Source: Rhodopseudomonas sp. P2A-2r (GTDB taxonomy: Bacteria > Pseudomonadota > Alphaproteobacteria > Rhizobiales > Xanthobacteraceae). Taken from it: 64,000 nt of DNA. The stretch is taken from assembly GCF_026015985.1 (NCBI RefSeq), contig NZ_CP110389.1, forward strand, positions 4,930,001-4,994,000, in the 5' to 3' direction. The notes under the pieces were generated by a model. The model made no database searches. It was not told the DNA's origin and worked only from the letters and a program-made list of their open reading frames with translations. The translations under genes were made by a program, and so were the position numbers. How positions within the stretch are numbered: the first letter of the stretch is position 1; each line of letters opens with the position of its first letter. Below, one piece after another: positions 1-9,832 of this stretch.

Positions 1-1761
1 GGGCCGGTCCTCACCATCGTCGACGCCGACGCACCTGGCGTCATGATCGAGGCGGCTACAGCAATGCACCTAGGCGGACAGTCGCGCGTCCGGTTCGCCG
101 ATGCACCGACTGTGCGGGTGCCGCTGAACAAAGACGGCGTCGACAATCTCGTGGCTATCGCGCGATTGGGATATGCCGCGCGCGCCTATGGCGCGGCCAG
201 ACGGGCATTCGAACTCGCCGTAGCTTATGCGAAGGAACGCAAGCAATTTGGCCAGGCGATCGGCCGCTTTCAGGCGATCCAGCATAAACTGGCGAACTGC
301 CACATAGACCTTCAGGGCGTGGAGCTGACAATCGGCAGTGCGGCGAAGCAATACGACGCCGGTGCGCGCGACTGGCATTGGTTCGCGGCAGCAGCATGCG
401 TACTGGCCGGCGATGCTTTGCGCCAGGTTTCGTTGGAAACCCACCACACGTTCGGTGCGATCGGCTACAGCGAGGAGCACGAAGCGCCGCGACACTTCAA
501 GCGGATACACCTCGACGTGCTGCGTCACGGCGGCGCGCGTCCAGCCCGCGACGAACTGGCAGATCGCTTTCTCGGCGGTACCCCGGATCGCCTTCCTGAA
601 TACGATCTCGGCCCCGCCGCTAACGAGTTCCGCGGTGAGGTTAGAGCGTGGCTGCTGGAGCATTGGAGCGGCGAACGTCGCGCCGCACATCAACAGCTGC
701 CATTCGCCGAACGCGAATATGATCGCGCTTTTGCCCTCGACCTGGGGCGAACCGGCTGGATCGGCCTGGCATGGCGGAAGCATTTCGGCGGGCAAGAACG
801 CAGCGCTTTCGAGCAACTGGCGCTTATGGAGGAGATGGAGCGGGCCGAAGCTCCGCGTGCCGGTGCCCCGGTTCAGGCAGCAATGCTTCAAGTCTATGGG
901 ACCCCCGAGCAGCGGCGGAAATATTTGCCGGAGATCCTCAACGGAAAAGCAATCTACGGCATGGGCTACAGCGAGCCCGACTCCGGCTCCGATCTTGCCT
1001 CGCTGCGGACCCGCGCGGTCCGCGACGGCGACCACTACGTCATCAATGGCCAGAAAATCTGGACCACGACGTATTGGGGCGAATATATGCTGCTCGCAGC
1101 GCGGACAAATCCCGACTCCAAACCGGCTCATGCCGGCATCAGCATGTTCATCGTGCCGATGGACACCCCCGGCATCACCATCCAGACGTCGACGACCATG
1201 TATGGCGGCACGTTCGCCAACGTGTTCTACGACAACGTAAAGGTGCCAGCCGCGAACATGGTTGGCGACGAGGGCAACGGCTGGAAGGTGCTGACCGGAG
1301 CGCTGGCCACGGAGCGCGGATTCATCGGTGGCGGCATTGTGCTCAAAGTCGCGCACGCGTTTGAGCTGTTGTGCACCTATCTGCGCGGTGTCGAGACAGA
1401 CGGGAAGCCAATGCGGCTTGACCCGATTGTCCGTCAAAAGATCGGGGATCTAGCGGCGCGGATCGAATCGGGTCGGCAGATGATGCTTTATTGCGCCAAG
1501 CAAGTCGACAGCGGCGAGACACCGCCACACGACGCCGCAGCAAGCAAGGTCTACTCGGGCGAACTGATGGAACGCTTCGGCGAAGTTGCGCTCGACATCC
1601 TGGGCCTCGAAGCAACTCTGACCGAAGGCAGCCCCGGCGCGATCTTGCGCGGTCGTATCGAGCAAAACCTTCGCCATTCACTCATGTGGGTCATCAGTAT
1701 CGGCACCAACGAAATTCAACGCAGCATCATTGCGCAGCGCGGATTGGGCCTACCGCGCTGA
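1..1761 (+). CDS. Tandem (fused) acyl-CoA dehydrogenase, 5'-partial
   Basis: The frame is open to base 1, so the gene begins upstream; 586 codons are visible. The first ~190 residues look like the C-terminal half of an acyl-CoA dehydrogenase: flavin-domain end, helical bundle with the KERKQFGQAIGRFQAIQHK signature, then a GAIGYSEEH segment. From about residue 200 a second, near-complete acyl-CoA dehydrogenase follows, with MGYSEPDSGSDLASLRTRA, the INGQKIWTT flavin-site motif and a C-terminal GTNEIQRSIIAQRGLGLPR. Two-domain fusions of this kind oxidise bulky or branched acyl-CoAs in some bacteria. The CaiB-type transferase follows 37 bp downstream in the same direction, so the two are probably co-transcribed. 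The substrate cannot be read from the sequence. Confidence 0.85.
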   Translation, partial: GPVLTIVDADAPGVMIEAATAMHLGGQSRVRFADAPTVRVPLNKDGVDNLVAIARLGYAARAYGAARRAFELAVAYAKERKQFGQAIGRFQAIQHKLANCHIDLQGVELTIGSAAKQYDAGARDWHWFAAAACVLAGDALRQVSLETHHTFGAIGYSEEHEAPRHFKRIHLDVLRHGGARPARDELADRFLGGTPDRLPEYDLGPAANEFRGEVRAWLLEHWSGERRAAHQQLPFAEREYDRAFALDLGRTGWIGLAWRKHFGGQERSAFEQLALMEEMERAEAPRAGAPVQAAMLQVYGTPEQRRKYLPEILNGKAIYGMGYSEPDSGSDLASLRTRAVRDGDHYVINGQKIWTTTYWGEYMLLAARTNPDSKPAHAGISMFIVPMDTPGITIQTSTTMYGGTFANVFYDNVKVPAANMVGDEGNGWKVLTGALATERGFIGGGIVLKVAHAFELLCTYLRGVETDGKPMRLDPIVRQKIGDLAARIESGRQMMLYCAKQVDSGETPPHDAAASKVYSGELMERFGEVALDILGLEATLTEGSPGAILRGRIEQNLRHSLMWVISIGTNEIQRSIIAQRGLGLPR

Positions 1762-1798
1762 TCCGTTCCAGTCCTATTCTCTTAGCAAGGATGCCATA

Positions 1799-3055
1799 AT
1801 GGCAACAGCGAACGAACGACCGGATCTCCCGGCCCCGCTTCTCCGAGTGGCCGGCGCGCCGACGCCTCTCGAAGGCCTCCGCGTGGTCGATTTTTCGCAC
1901 TTTATTGCCGGACCGATGTGCACCCTGTTTCTCGGCGACATGGGCGCGGAAGTGATCAAGATCGAAAATGCAGCAAAGGGCGACGACTTTCGACGCTTTC
2001 AGCCCTATCTCGGCGGCGAGTCGGTACCATTCCTCTGGGTTAACAGAAACAAGTCAGGCATCGCACTCGATTTGGCGACGGATGCTGCGCGCGACGTCGC
2101 GAAAGATCTGATCGCCAGCGCCGACGTCCTGGTCGAGAACTTCTCCAAGGGAGTCATGGACCGTTTTGGTTTGGGCTTCGATCAGGTCAAGGAAATCAAC
2201 CCGCGCCTGATCTATTGCAGTGTATCTGCCTACGGTCGCGACGGTGCCCTGGCCGATCGCCTGGGCTTCGACCCGGTGATTCAGGCAGAGACCGGCTTCA
2301 TGTCCCTGAACGGATATCCCGATCAGCCGGGGGTCCGGACCGGGCCGGCCGTGATGGACATATCGACCGGCATGATTGCGGCGATCGCCGTGCTGGGCGG
2401 TATCGCTGCGCGTGAGCGAACCGGCCGCGGCCAGCAAGTCGAAGTGTCGCTGCACGATACTGCGACACTCATGCTCGGCTTTCACGCGATGAACTACCTT
2501 GCGACTGGCCAGAATCCAACGCGTTTCGGCAATCGCAGCATGGATAGCGCCCCGACTGGCGTCTTTAATGCCGCGGACGGGCCGCTATACATCGCCTGCG
2601 CAAACGATCGAACCTATCGACGCCTCGTCACGGACGTGTTGGAGCGACGGGATCTCGTCGAGCACAGTCAATTTGCGACAAATGCCGAACGTGTCGCAAA
2701 CAGGGGAGAGTTGACGGAGGTCATCGAGGGAATTCTCGCCGGAAACTCCTGCGAGTATTGGGCCGACAAGATGCAGCGAGCAGGCGTTCCCGCCGGGCCC
2801 GTTCGCACCGTTGCGGGGGCTTTTCAATCATCCGATATGGCGGAACGTGCGTTAGCGACATCGATCCCGCATCCCACGGCCGGACAGATCCCGAACATCG
2901 GCTCCCCCATGAAGTTCAAGGACACGCCGCTCGCTGACCCCGTCGCAGCCCCCACCCTTGGACAGCACACCCACGAGGTGCTGACACAGATGCTCGGATA
3001 TTCCTCATCCAAAATCGAGGAACTCACCGCACGTGGTGCCTTCGGCGAGGTATAA
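1799..3055 (+). CDS. CaiB/BaiF family (type III) CoA-transferase
   Basis: This 418-residue protein has the family N-terminus (LEGLRVVDFSHFIAGPMC, GDMGAEVIKIE), followed by the NRNKSGIALDL region and the LVENFSKGVMDRFGL block that carries the catalytic Asp in this family. Class III CoA-transferases move CoA between carboxylic acids without a covalent acetyl intermediate. An ATG at 1730 in the same frame would overlap the upstream gene; the ATG at 1799 is preceded by AGCAAGG at a good distance and gives the normal length. It lies directly behind the fused acyl-CoA dehydrogenase, which suggests it loads CoA onto the substrate of that pathway or recovers CoA from it. Confidence 0.9.
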   Translation: MATANERPDLPAPLLRVAGAPTPLEGLRVVDFSHFIAGPMCTLFLGDMGAEVIKIENAAKGDDFRRFQPYLGGESVPFLWVNRNKSGIALDLATDAARDVAKDLIASADVLVENFSKGVMDRFGLGFDQVKEINPRLIYCSVSAYGRDGALADRLGFDPVIQAETGFMSLNGYPDQPGVRTGPAVMDISTGMIAAIAVLGGIAARERTGRGQQVEVSLHDTATLMLGFHAMNYLATGQNPTRFGNRSMDSAPTGVFNAADGPLYIACANDRTYRRLVTDVLERRDLVEHSQFATNAERVANRGELTEVIEGILAGNSCEYWADKMQRAGVPAGPVRTVAGAFQSSDMAERALATSIPHPTAGQIPNIGSPMKFKDTPLADPVAAPTLGQHTHEVLTQMLGYSSSKIEELTARGAFGEV

Positions 3056-3109
3056 GGCCTTCCCGGACGCGTGACGCACACCAATCGTGCATCCCTGCCT
3101 TCACATATC

Positions 3110-3127
3110 ACGGGGAAAGCCCCCGTT
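3110..3127. terminator. Possible hairpin between convergent genes
   Basis: ACGGGG and CCCCGT form a six-base stem around a six-base loop in the ~100 bp between the convergent CaiB gene and the binding-protein gene. There is no clear T-run, so a terminator role is only inferred from the location. Confidence 0.3.
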
Positions 3128-3156
3128 TGCCGAAGTCCGACCGCCGCCGAAGTGCA

Positions 3157-4443
3157 TCAGTTCGCGATCTTTGTAGCGCTTTCCGGCACGGTTATAATGT
3201 CACCAAAGAACACCCAATTCCTTCCATCGAATCGCTCCATCTGCCCCTGGCGCCAGCCTATCCGGCTTGTTTGGGATACATTGATCATGACTCCAGGAAT
3301 GAACAACGGCAGCTGATAGTCCTTGATGGTCGTCGCTTGCCTGATCAGGTTTTCTCGTGTCAATTCGTCCCCGCAGCGTCGGAGCACTTCTGCGAGTAGT
3401 TGTGCGCCTGAATAGGCGTATGTTGCGCTGGCATCCTCCGGGCGCGCATCTGGCACCCACTTCGCCATGAAGGCGTCGAACTCCTTCATGGCCGCCACGT
3501 TCTCCCAAGCGGGATCGCCGCCGGCCATGATCCACTGCGAGCTCAGGAGATCTTTCGATGCCTCCAGACCCGCAGCTTTCAGCACTGTCTGAATCTGGCT
3601 TCCCGCAGTCACGACGATACGCGTGGCCTTCCAGTCCAGCTCGTAGGTCTTACGGATCGCCTGCGCCGAAAATTTCGGAGTGGCAGCGATGAAGAAAATG
3701 TCGGCTCCCGACGACTTCAGTGTCAAAATCTGCGAATCCGCTGTCGGATCAGTCAGATCGTAACTCATTTCCTTCACAATCATCGATGCCCTGCTGCCAA
3801 GTGCCGCCTTCAGGCCAACCAGATAGTTGCGACCAAAATCGTCGTTCTGGTAGAGGATTGCGATCCTGCCGTCGGGCTTGTTCTTCAAGATATATTGGGC
3901 ATATATCTGCGTCTCGACGTAAGCCGATGCGTAAAACGTCGTCGTCCACGGAAGCGCGACGGGATCGTCAAGCTTCGGATTTCCTGCCAGTGCGAGGATC
4001 TGAGGGATCTTCTTGGCGTTGAGATACTTGGCAACTGCGATATTCGTGGGCGAGCCCATCGACGAGGTGATGGCCAGGACCTCGTCGGACTCCACTAGCC
4101 TGCGGGTCTGCTCAACCGTCTTGGGCGGGCTGTAGCCGTCGTCCAGCGAGATGAGATTGATCTTCCGTCCGTTGATGCCCCCGTGCTCGTGGTTAAGCAT
4201 CTTAAAGTAGGCGACCATTATCCGTCCCACCAGCGCAAAAGCTGAAGCAGGGCCGCTGTAGGCCATGGTCTGGCCAATCTTGATTTCAGCGTCCGAAGCG
4301 CCCGAATCATATTTCTTGTCGGCAATGGCAGCAGAGGAAGCGAGAAACGTCAGACCGATCGCAACGATGACAGGCCTGGCGATATTTCGCCTGCGGATCC
4401 GCGAATTGGCAAAATGACGGAAGACCATGTGCGCTTCAACCAT
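3157..4443 (-). CDS. ABC transporter substrate-binding protein, LivK type
   Basis: This is a 428-residue periplasmic binding protein of the leucine/isoleucine/valine (Peripla_BP_6) family. A hydrophobic signal segment (IVAIGLTFLASSAAIADKK) follows an arginine-rich start. The mature protein opens with DAEIKIGQTMAYSGPAS and contains the NGRKINLISLDDGYSPPKTVEQTRRLVE segment typical of the group. The ATG at 4443 is used because GGAG lies nine bases upstream; the longer ORF start at 4518 would run into the ligase gene. No permease or ATPase gene is nearby. It is probably cotranscribed behind the acyl-CoA ligase and would capture an aromatic or carboxylic substrate. It resembles the binding protein at 14866 (shared SGPAS and DDGYSPPK/DDGFSPPK segments). 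Confidence 0.88.
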   Translation of the reverse strand: MVEAHMVFRHFANSRIRRRNIARPVIVAIGLTFLASSAAIADKKYDSGASDAEIKIGQTMAYSGPASAFALVGRIMVAYFKMLNHEHGGINGRKINLISLDDGYSPPKTVEQTRRLVESDEVLAITSSMGSPTNIAVAKYLNAKKIPQILALAGNPKLDDPVALPWTTTFYASAYVETQIYAQYILKNKPDGRIAILYQNDDFGRNYLVGLKAALGSRASMIVKEMSYDLTDPTADSQILTLKSSGADIFFIAATPKFSAQAIRKTYELDWKATRIVVTAGSQIQTVLKAAGLEASKDLLSSQWIMAGGDPAWENVAAMKEFDAFMAKWVPDARPEDASATYAYSGAQLLAEVLRRCGDELTRENLIRQATTIKDYQLPLFIPGVMINVSQTSRIGWRQGQMERFDGRNWVFFGDIITVPESATKIAN

Positions 4444-4514
4444 AGTCACTTTCTCCGCATACGCCGGCGCTCTCCGTCCGGCAGCCAAGCAATCGTCAAT
4501 GATCCTGAGCCCAA

Positions 4515-6050
4515 TCAAATTTGCCGACCGGCGGCTTTCCAGAACGGATCGCGCAAGCGTCGTTTGAATATCTTTCCGCTCTCCTCCCGAGGTAGTGTTT
4601 CGTGGAAGTCAATCCGCCGCGGAACCTTGTACTTGGCGATACGTGCCTCGAGGAATTCACGCACCTGCAGCGCCGAGGGCGCCTCATCCGAGGCACGCTC
4701 CACCGCAGCGACCAGGGTCTCGCCGAATTCTTCGTCGGGAATGCCGAAGACGGCGCAGTCTCGAACGCCGGGACACTGGATCAGAACCGATTCGATTTCT
4801 GCCGGATAGATATTAACGCCGGCGGAAATCACCATGTCGGAACGACGGTCACAGAGGTAGAGCCTTCCATTTTTCAGATACCCGATATCCCCGACGCTGA
4901 TAAGTCCGTCGCGCTCGATCGCCCTTCGCTTGTCGTCCTGATTAAGGTATGTGAAATCGGCAAGCGCCGGCTGGCGAATGTAGATTTCCCCGACCTCGCC
5001 GGGCGCCACCTGCTTGCCATCATCCCCGTAGATCGCGATCCGAGCCCCGGGCGTGGGCTGTCCGACGCTACCGGGATGATCCAGCCAATCCTGCGGGGTG
5101 GAGATCATTACCGCGCCGACTTCGGTGCCACCATACGTTTCATAAATCACCGGCCCCCACCATTGCATCAGAGCCTTCTTGATATCGGGTGCACACGGTG
5201 CACCCGTGTGAATCACCCAGCGCAGCGAACTGATATTGTACCGCTCCCGAACCGCCTCAGGCAGCCGCATCAGGCGCACGAACATCGTCGGAACCAATAC
5301 CGCATGGGTAATGGCATGTTGTTCGATCGCGGCCAGCGTCTCCTCAGGATCGAATTTCGACTGCAGTAACACGACATCGGCTTGCGAGACTGCCTGCCGC
5401 AAATATGCATTTGGCGAAGCATGATAGAGTGGACCGCCGATCAGAACCCGAGTGCCTGGAACAACGCCATACACATTCCGGATCAGTTCCGCATAGGCCT
5501 GTGCCTGCTCCGCGGTCGCAGGCTCGCGTTTGACACCCTTCGGATGCCCCGTCGTTCCCGATGTATAAATGAGAGTTGCGCGGCTGCGCTTCGCCTGTTC
5601 GCTCCACGGCTCGAACTGCGCTAGCCAGTCAGGCCACGATACGTCGCCCGGGGCGGGCCTCGCCAAATCGGCAGGTACGTTGAATTGCGCGCAGATCTCC
5701 GGAGGGGTCGGAACGCTGAGCACCCTCATGCCGCTAGGCATTGCGTCGCGCGACGGCGCCAGCAGATCCGCATGCGCCACCAGCACGACGGGCTTTGCGT
5801 CATTGAGGATATATTGAATCTCATTGGGCTTGCCGTGCCAGTTGATCGGCACGCAATAGGCCCCCAGCAATGCGACAGCTTGCGTCGCTTCGACGAACGA
5901 GAAATCGTTCCGGAGCAGCAGCGCGACCGTATCCCCCTCGCTCACCCCGAGAATGTGCAGCCCCCTCGCCGCTTTGGACGCATTCGACAGAACTGTTTCG
6001 ACCGGAACGGCGCGCCTGTCGAGGAACATTGTTTTCGAGCCCATTGTCAT
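4515..6050 (-). CDS. AMP-dependent acyl-CoA synthetase/ligase
   Basis: This 511-residue enzyme of the ANL superfamily has the AMP-binding P-loop (TLIYTSGTTGHPKGVKRE), the YGGTE motif, the hinge region GDIGYLKNGRLYLCDRRSDMVISAGVNIYPAEIE and the C-terminal catalytic Lys in EESGKIFKRRL. It activates a carboxylic acid to its CoA thioester through an acyl-adenylate. Residues before the P-loop look like those of medium-chain or aryl-acid ligases, but the substrate is not resolved. ATG codons at residues 1 and 3 are both possible; no strong Shine-Dalgarno decides. It sits between two LivK-type binding proteins on the same strand, which fits an uptake-then-activate arrangement. Confidence 0.9.
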   Translation of the reverse strand: MTMGSKTMFLDRRAVPVETVLSNASKAARGLHILGVSEGDTVALLLRNDFSFVEATQAVALLGAYCVPINWHGKPNEIQYILNDAKPVVLVAHADLLAPSRDAMPSGMRVLSVPTPPEICAQFNVPADLARPAPGDVSWPDWLAQFEPWSEQAKRSRATLIYTSGTTGHPKGVKREPATAEQAQAYAELIRNVYGVVPGTRVLIGGPLYHASPNAYLRQAVSQADVVLLQSKFDPEETLAAIEQHAITHAVLVPTMFVRLMRLPEAVRERYNISSLRWVIHTGAPCAPDIKKALMQWWGPVIYETYGGTEVGAVMISTPQDWLDHPGSVGQPTPGARIAIYGDDGKQVAPGEVGEIYIRQPALADFTYLNQDDKRRAIERDGLISVGDIGYLKNGRLYLCDRRSDMVISAGVNIYPAEIESVLIQCPGVRDCAVFGIPDEEFGETLVAAVERASDEAPSALQVREFLEARIAKYKVPRRIDFHETLPREESGKIFKRRLRDPFWKAAGRQI

Positions 6051-6172
6051 ATCCAGGCGTTGTTTTGAGTTGAAACGAATGATTAGCCGGCGTTGAACAA
6101 CGCATGAACCTTGATCAAGGCATGGATCGACCCGGCGAACACGGATATATCGGCTTCACCTCCGAAACGGTG

Positions 6173-7363
6173 CTAACGTTGCTCAATAGCGCAGTCGGGG
6201 TTCGGTTGCGCGGGCATCAGCTCGCTTGCCTTCAACCGGCGGATGATTTTGTAGTAGTCCCACGGGCCACGGGACTCGTCCGGCGATTTTACCTGTACCA
6301 GCAGCATATCGCGCATCACCCGACCGTCTGCTCGGATCGTCGCCGAGGGCGTCGTTAAATCGGAAACCGGTAACTCCCGCATCTTCTTTGCGACCTCAAC
6401 GCCCTCCGTGGTACCAGCGGCCTTGACGGACTTCAGGTAGTGGCTGACCGAGCTGTAGACACCAGCCTGAAGGTAGGTTGGTGGGCGCTTCATCTTTTCC
6501 GCGAACCGCTTGCTGAAAGCGCGGGTGTCGTCGTTGTCATCCCAATAGAACGCAGCCGTGGTGTAGATACCTTTCATGCGATCGAGACCAAGACTATGGA
6601 CGTCAGTGATGAACAGCATCATGCTCGCAATCCTGATCCCCTCCTTCAGCAGTCCGAACTCGGAAGCATTTTCGATCAGCAATACGCCGTCGTGACCGGC
6701 GAAGGACGATGCAATGACCTGCGGCTTGGCCTCGGCCGCTGAGAGGAGCAGAGATGCAAAATCCGAGGTTCCGATCGCCGAACGTCTGGTGCCGACGACT
6801 GTTCCACCCATCTCCGTCACGGTGTCCGTGACCGCGCGTTCCATCTGATGGCCGAATGCATAGTCAGGACCGACGACGAACCACTTCTTCAGGCCGTCAG
6901 CCGCGCCGCTGAGCACCGACGCCCGGGGCAGCACTGTAGTGTCGAAGCTCCAGATGAAACCGGTCGGCGAACACGACTTCCCGAACAGATCGAGCGAGCC
7001 GGATCCGGAAATCAAAGCGATCTTGCCCTTCGACTTGGCGAGATTTTGGACTCCCAAGGCGACATTTGATCCGGGCACGTCTGCAATCGCCTCGACGTGT
7101 TCCTCGTCGAACCACCGGCGCGCGATCGTCAATCCGATATCCGGCTTGAATTGATGGTCTGCGGACAGGATCTGAATCGGACGCCCTAGAACTGAACCAC
7201 CCGCATCGGCGACGGCGAGCTCAGCGGCGACCACGGATCCCTTGCCCACCGTATCGGCTATTACGCCCGACATGTCGGTGAGCACCCCGATCTTAAGCGG
7301 CTCTGCGCTTGCAGAAGCGGACCACCCGGCAAGGAAAGCAACTGCCCAACTCAATCTGGCCAC
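6173..7363 (-). CDS. ABC transporter substrate-binding protein, LivK type
   Basis: A GTG start at 7363 gives 396 residues with a clear signal peptide (ending SASASA) before EPLKIGVLTDMSGVIADTVGKG. AGGG lies eight bases upstream. The longer ORF from an ATG at 7420 has no ribosome site and adds a polar leader ahead of the signal peptide. Later segments (GSNVALGVQNLAKSKGK, VVGPDYAFGHQMERAV) match the Peripla_BP_6 fold. It differs clearly from the other two binding proteins here and resembles those often beside acyl-CoA catabolic genes. No transporter partner genes are adjacent. A palindromic element lies about 40 bp upstream. Confidence 0.85.
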   Translation of the reverse strand: MARLSWAVAFLAGWSASASAEPLKIGVLTDMSGVIADTVGKGSVVAAELAVADAGGSVLGRPIQILSADHQFKPDIGLTIARRWFDEEHVEAIADVPGSNVALGVQNLAKSKGKIALISGSGSLDLFGKSCSPTGFIWSFDTTVLPRASVLSGAADGLKKWFVVGPDYAFGHQMERAVTDTVTEMGGTVVGTRRSAIGTSDFASLLLSAAEAKPQVIASSFAGHDGVLLIENASEFGLLKEGIRIASMMLFITDVHSLGLDRMKGIYTTAAFYWDDNDDTRAFSKRFAEKMKRPPTYLQAGVYSSVSHYLKSVKAAGTTEGVEVAKKMRELPVSDLTTPSATIRADGRVMRDMLLVQVKSPDESRGPWDYYKIIRRLKASELMPAQPNPDCAIEQR

Positions 7364-7678
7364 GGTTTCCACCCTGCGATTTTGATGCCAATCCTGGCTT
7401 TGGTTGTACCATTGATACAATATGTTCGAGACGTCCGCAAGCCTGCCCCGGTGCGCATCACAGGTCAGGATCGATCAGGCCTGACGCGCCGCGATCGGCG
7501 GTACAGCACCACGACACGCCGTAGCGCGGTCCGCCTCACCCGTCTCGCGGTGTTAGCAACCGCAGCATCGGTGGGGCGGATGCGCCGAGAACAACGTGCG
7601 CGCGAGTGATCGGCACACCCAGGACGATCAAGCGCCTCGCTTGCCCGCCATCGGAGAAAGGCTCCGCGGCGGCGTTGA
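7364..7678. other. Intergenic stretch between binding-protein and FadJ-type genes
   Basis: No convincing gene on either strand; short frames here are arginine-rich shadows. It should carry the promoter of the binding-protein gene, and it holds the palindromic element at 7399-7412. Confidence 0.5.
7399..7412 (-). promoter_or_regulatory. Candidate operator, ATGGTACAACCAAA
   Basis: The minus strand reads ATGGTACAACCAAA with the inner palindrome TGGT-ACA-ACCA. It is about 36 bp upstream of the GTG start of the binding protein. Two similar sites precede the plus-strand CaiB gene (13484) and an acyl-CoA dehydrogenase (17297). The operator role is inferred from this recurrence. Confidence 0.4.
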
Positions 7679-9820
7679 TCAGCTGCAGAAGCGGCCGTCG
7701 CGCTCCGCGGTCTTCAGTAACAGTGGCGGCGGCGCATAGCGCTCTCCGTATTTGACCGCCAGCTCCAACGCCCGGCGCGCGAACGCTCTGCTTCCGATCA
7801 TATCGATGTATTGCAGCGAACCACCGGTCCACCGCGGATAGCCGATGCCCAGCACGGCACCGATATTGGCGTCTCTGGGACTTTCGATAACGTTCTCCTC
7901 AAGGCAACGCACTGACTCCAGCGCCTGGATGTAGAGGAAGCGCTCGGACAGTTCGTCTTGCGGGATCTGCTCCGCGCTCGGCGGAAATTCCTCGCGCAGC
8001 CCCGCCCAGATGCGCTTCTTGCCGCTTTGCGGATACTCGTAGAAGCCGCCGCCTCCGGCACGGCCAGGGCGCTTCAGCGCGTTGACCATCCTGTCGACGA
8101 CAGCCCAATGTGGATGCGGAGGCGCCGTCTTGCCTACGGCTTCGAAGTCCGCGATTGTCTGCTGCCGCACGCTCCAGGCCAGTGCCAGCGACGTCTCGTC
8201 CATCACCGCGAGGGGGCCGACGGGCATGCCGGCCCAGATTGCGGCGCTTTCGATTTCCGCTGCGTCGACGCCACTGAGTAGCATGGCGCCCGCTTCGCGC
8301 GTAAACGTCCCGAACACGCGGCTGGTGAAAAAGCCGCGGCTATCGTTCACCACGATCGGCGTCTTGCCTATCTGGCAGACGAAATCGTAGGCTCGGGCCA
8401 GCGTCTCCGGTGATGTAGAGGCGCCCTTGATGACTTCAACCAGCGGCATCCGATCGACGGGCGAGAAGAAGTGCAACCCGATGTAGTTCGCCGGAGCGGC
8501 CGAGGCTTGCGCCAAGCTGGTGATTGGCAGCGTCGACGTGTTGGAGGCGAAGATGCCGCCGGGCGAAAGATACGGCTCCGCCTCCCGCGTGATGCCTAGT
8601 TTCAAATCGCGGTCCTCGAACACCGCCTCGATGATTAGTTCTGAGCCGGCGAGATCGGCCGTCGTCCCGGTCGGCTTGATCAAGGCCAGCGCGGCATTCA
8701 TGCGATCGGGCGCCAGCCGGCCTTTCTCGACCTCCTTGCCCAAGCCGCTCGCGATCATCGACTTGGCCCTGTCGGCCTGCTCCTGCGTCGCGTCCTTCAT
8801 CACGACGGCGAGGCCGCGCTGCGCGGCGACTTGTGCGATGCCGCGACCCATCAGGCCAGCGCCAAGAATCCCGATCCGCGCGAAGTTGGCATCCGGCACA
8901 CCCTGCGGACGGCTCTTGCGCGCCTTAATTTCGTTCATCTGGAAGAAGAACGTGTGGATCATGTTCTTGGCGACGCCCCCGACCCCGACTTGCGCCAGAT
9001 AGCGGCTTTCAATCCGGCAAGCCGTGTCGAAGTCGACCGCAGCACCTTCGACTGCCGCCGACATTGCGGCCTGCAAGGCAGGATAGCGTGCGCGGGACTT
9101 CTTCATCAGAAGCGTCGGCGCGGTTCGCAGCCAAGCGAGCGGCGCCGCCGCGACCGGCGTCGAGCCGGGGATGCAGAACCCCTTGCGATCCCACGGCTGC
9201 ACCGCCTCGGCATTGTCGAGAATCCAGGCACGCGCCTGCACCAGCAGATCGTCCTTGTCACGCGCAACGCCGGTCAGCAGCTTGAGGTCGAGTGCGCGCC
9301 GCGCGGCGAACACGGCGCCCTCGATAATCAGCGGCATCGCCGTCTCGAGCCCGAGCATCCGGACCAGACGTACAACGCCGCCGGCACCCGGGATCAGCCC
9401 AAGCCCCGTCTCCGGAAGGCCGAGCACGAGGGACTTGTCGTCGATAGCGAAGCGCGCATGACAGGCGAGGCAAAGCTCAAAACCGCCGCCAAGCGCCGTG
9501 CCGTTGATTGCCGCGACCACGGGCTTGCCGAGTTTTTCGAACCTGCGCATGGTCGCCTTCATGGCTTCGGCGCGGGCAAACAGCCCGGCGGCATCGTCGG
9601 CGACGAGCAGTCCCTTGAGATCTCCGCCGGCGAAGAAAGTCGGCTTGTTAGACGTGAGGACCACCCCCGCAATCGTATCGCGCTCCTGCTCGATCCGATC
9701 CGCGGCCGCAATGTAAGCGTCGCGGAATATCTGATTCATGGTGTTGGCGCCCTGACCAGGCATGTCCATCGTCAGCGTGACGATGCCTTGCTCATCCTTG
9801 GCGTAGTCGATGGCGGTCAT
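7679..9820 (-). CDS. Bifunctional enoyl-CoA hydratase / 3-hydroxyacyl-CoA dehydrogenase
   Basis: The 713 residues divide into an N-terminal crotonase domain (FFAGGDLKGL, GTALGGGFELCLACHARFA, LPETGLGLIPGAGGVVRL with the catalytic Glu region) and, from about residue 310, an NAD-dependent 3-hydroxyacyl-CoA dehydrogenase (GAGLMGRGIAQVAA Rossmann motif, ASNTSTLPIT, HFFSPVDRMPLVEVI with the catalytic His). It hydrates 2-enoyl-CoA and oxidises the 3-hydroxy product to 3-ketoacyl-CoA. The start has GGGAG upstream. The thiolase gene ends 12 bp before it, so the two are expected to be co-translated like fadBA pairs. The paralogue names fadJ and fadB are not assigned, as this family has many members in the group. 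Confidence 0.93.
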   Translation of the reverse strand: MTAIDYAKDEQGIVTLTMDMPGQGANTMNQIFRDAYIAAADRIEQERDTIAGVVLTSNKPTFFAGGDLKGLLVADDAAGLFARAEAMKATMRRFEKLGKPVVAAINGTALGGGFELCLACHARFAIDDKSLVLGLPETGLGLIPGAGGVVRLVRMLGLETAMPLIIEGAVFAARRALDLKLLTGVARDKDDLLVQARAWILDNAEAVQPWDRKGFCIPGSTPVAAAPLAWLRTAPTLLMKKSRARYPALQAAMSAAVEGAAVDFDTACRIESRYLAQVGVGGVAKNMIHTFFFQMNEIKARKSRPQGVPDANFARIGILGAGLMGRGIAQVAAQRGLAVVMKDATQEQADRAKSMIASGLGKEVEKGRLAPDRMNAALALIKPTGTTADLAGSELIIEAVFEDRDLKLGITREAEPYLSPGGIFASNTSTLPITSLAQASAAPANYIGLHFFSPVDRMPLVEVIKGASTSPETLARAYDFVCQIGKTPIVVNDSRGFFTSRVFGTFTREAGAMLLSGVDAAEIESAAIWAGMPVGPLAVMDETSLALAWSVRQQTIADFEAVGKTAPPHPHWAVVDRMVNALKRPGRAGGGGFYEYPQSGKKRIWAGLREEFPPSAEQIPQDELSERFLYIQALESVRCLEENVIESPRDANIGAVLGIGYPRWTGGSLQYIDMIGSRAFARRALELAVKYGERYAPPPLLLKTAERDGRFCS

Positions 9821-9832
9821 GGTAACTCCCGA

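Noticed and set aside
70..1437. 455-codon ORF on the minus strand
   Set aside because: Antisense of the fused acyl-CoA dehydrogenase; no domain, His/Arg/Val-rich shadow typical of high-GC DNA.
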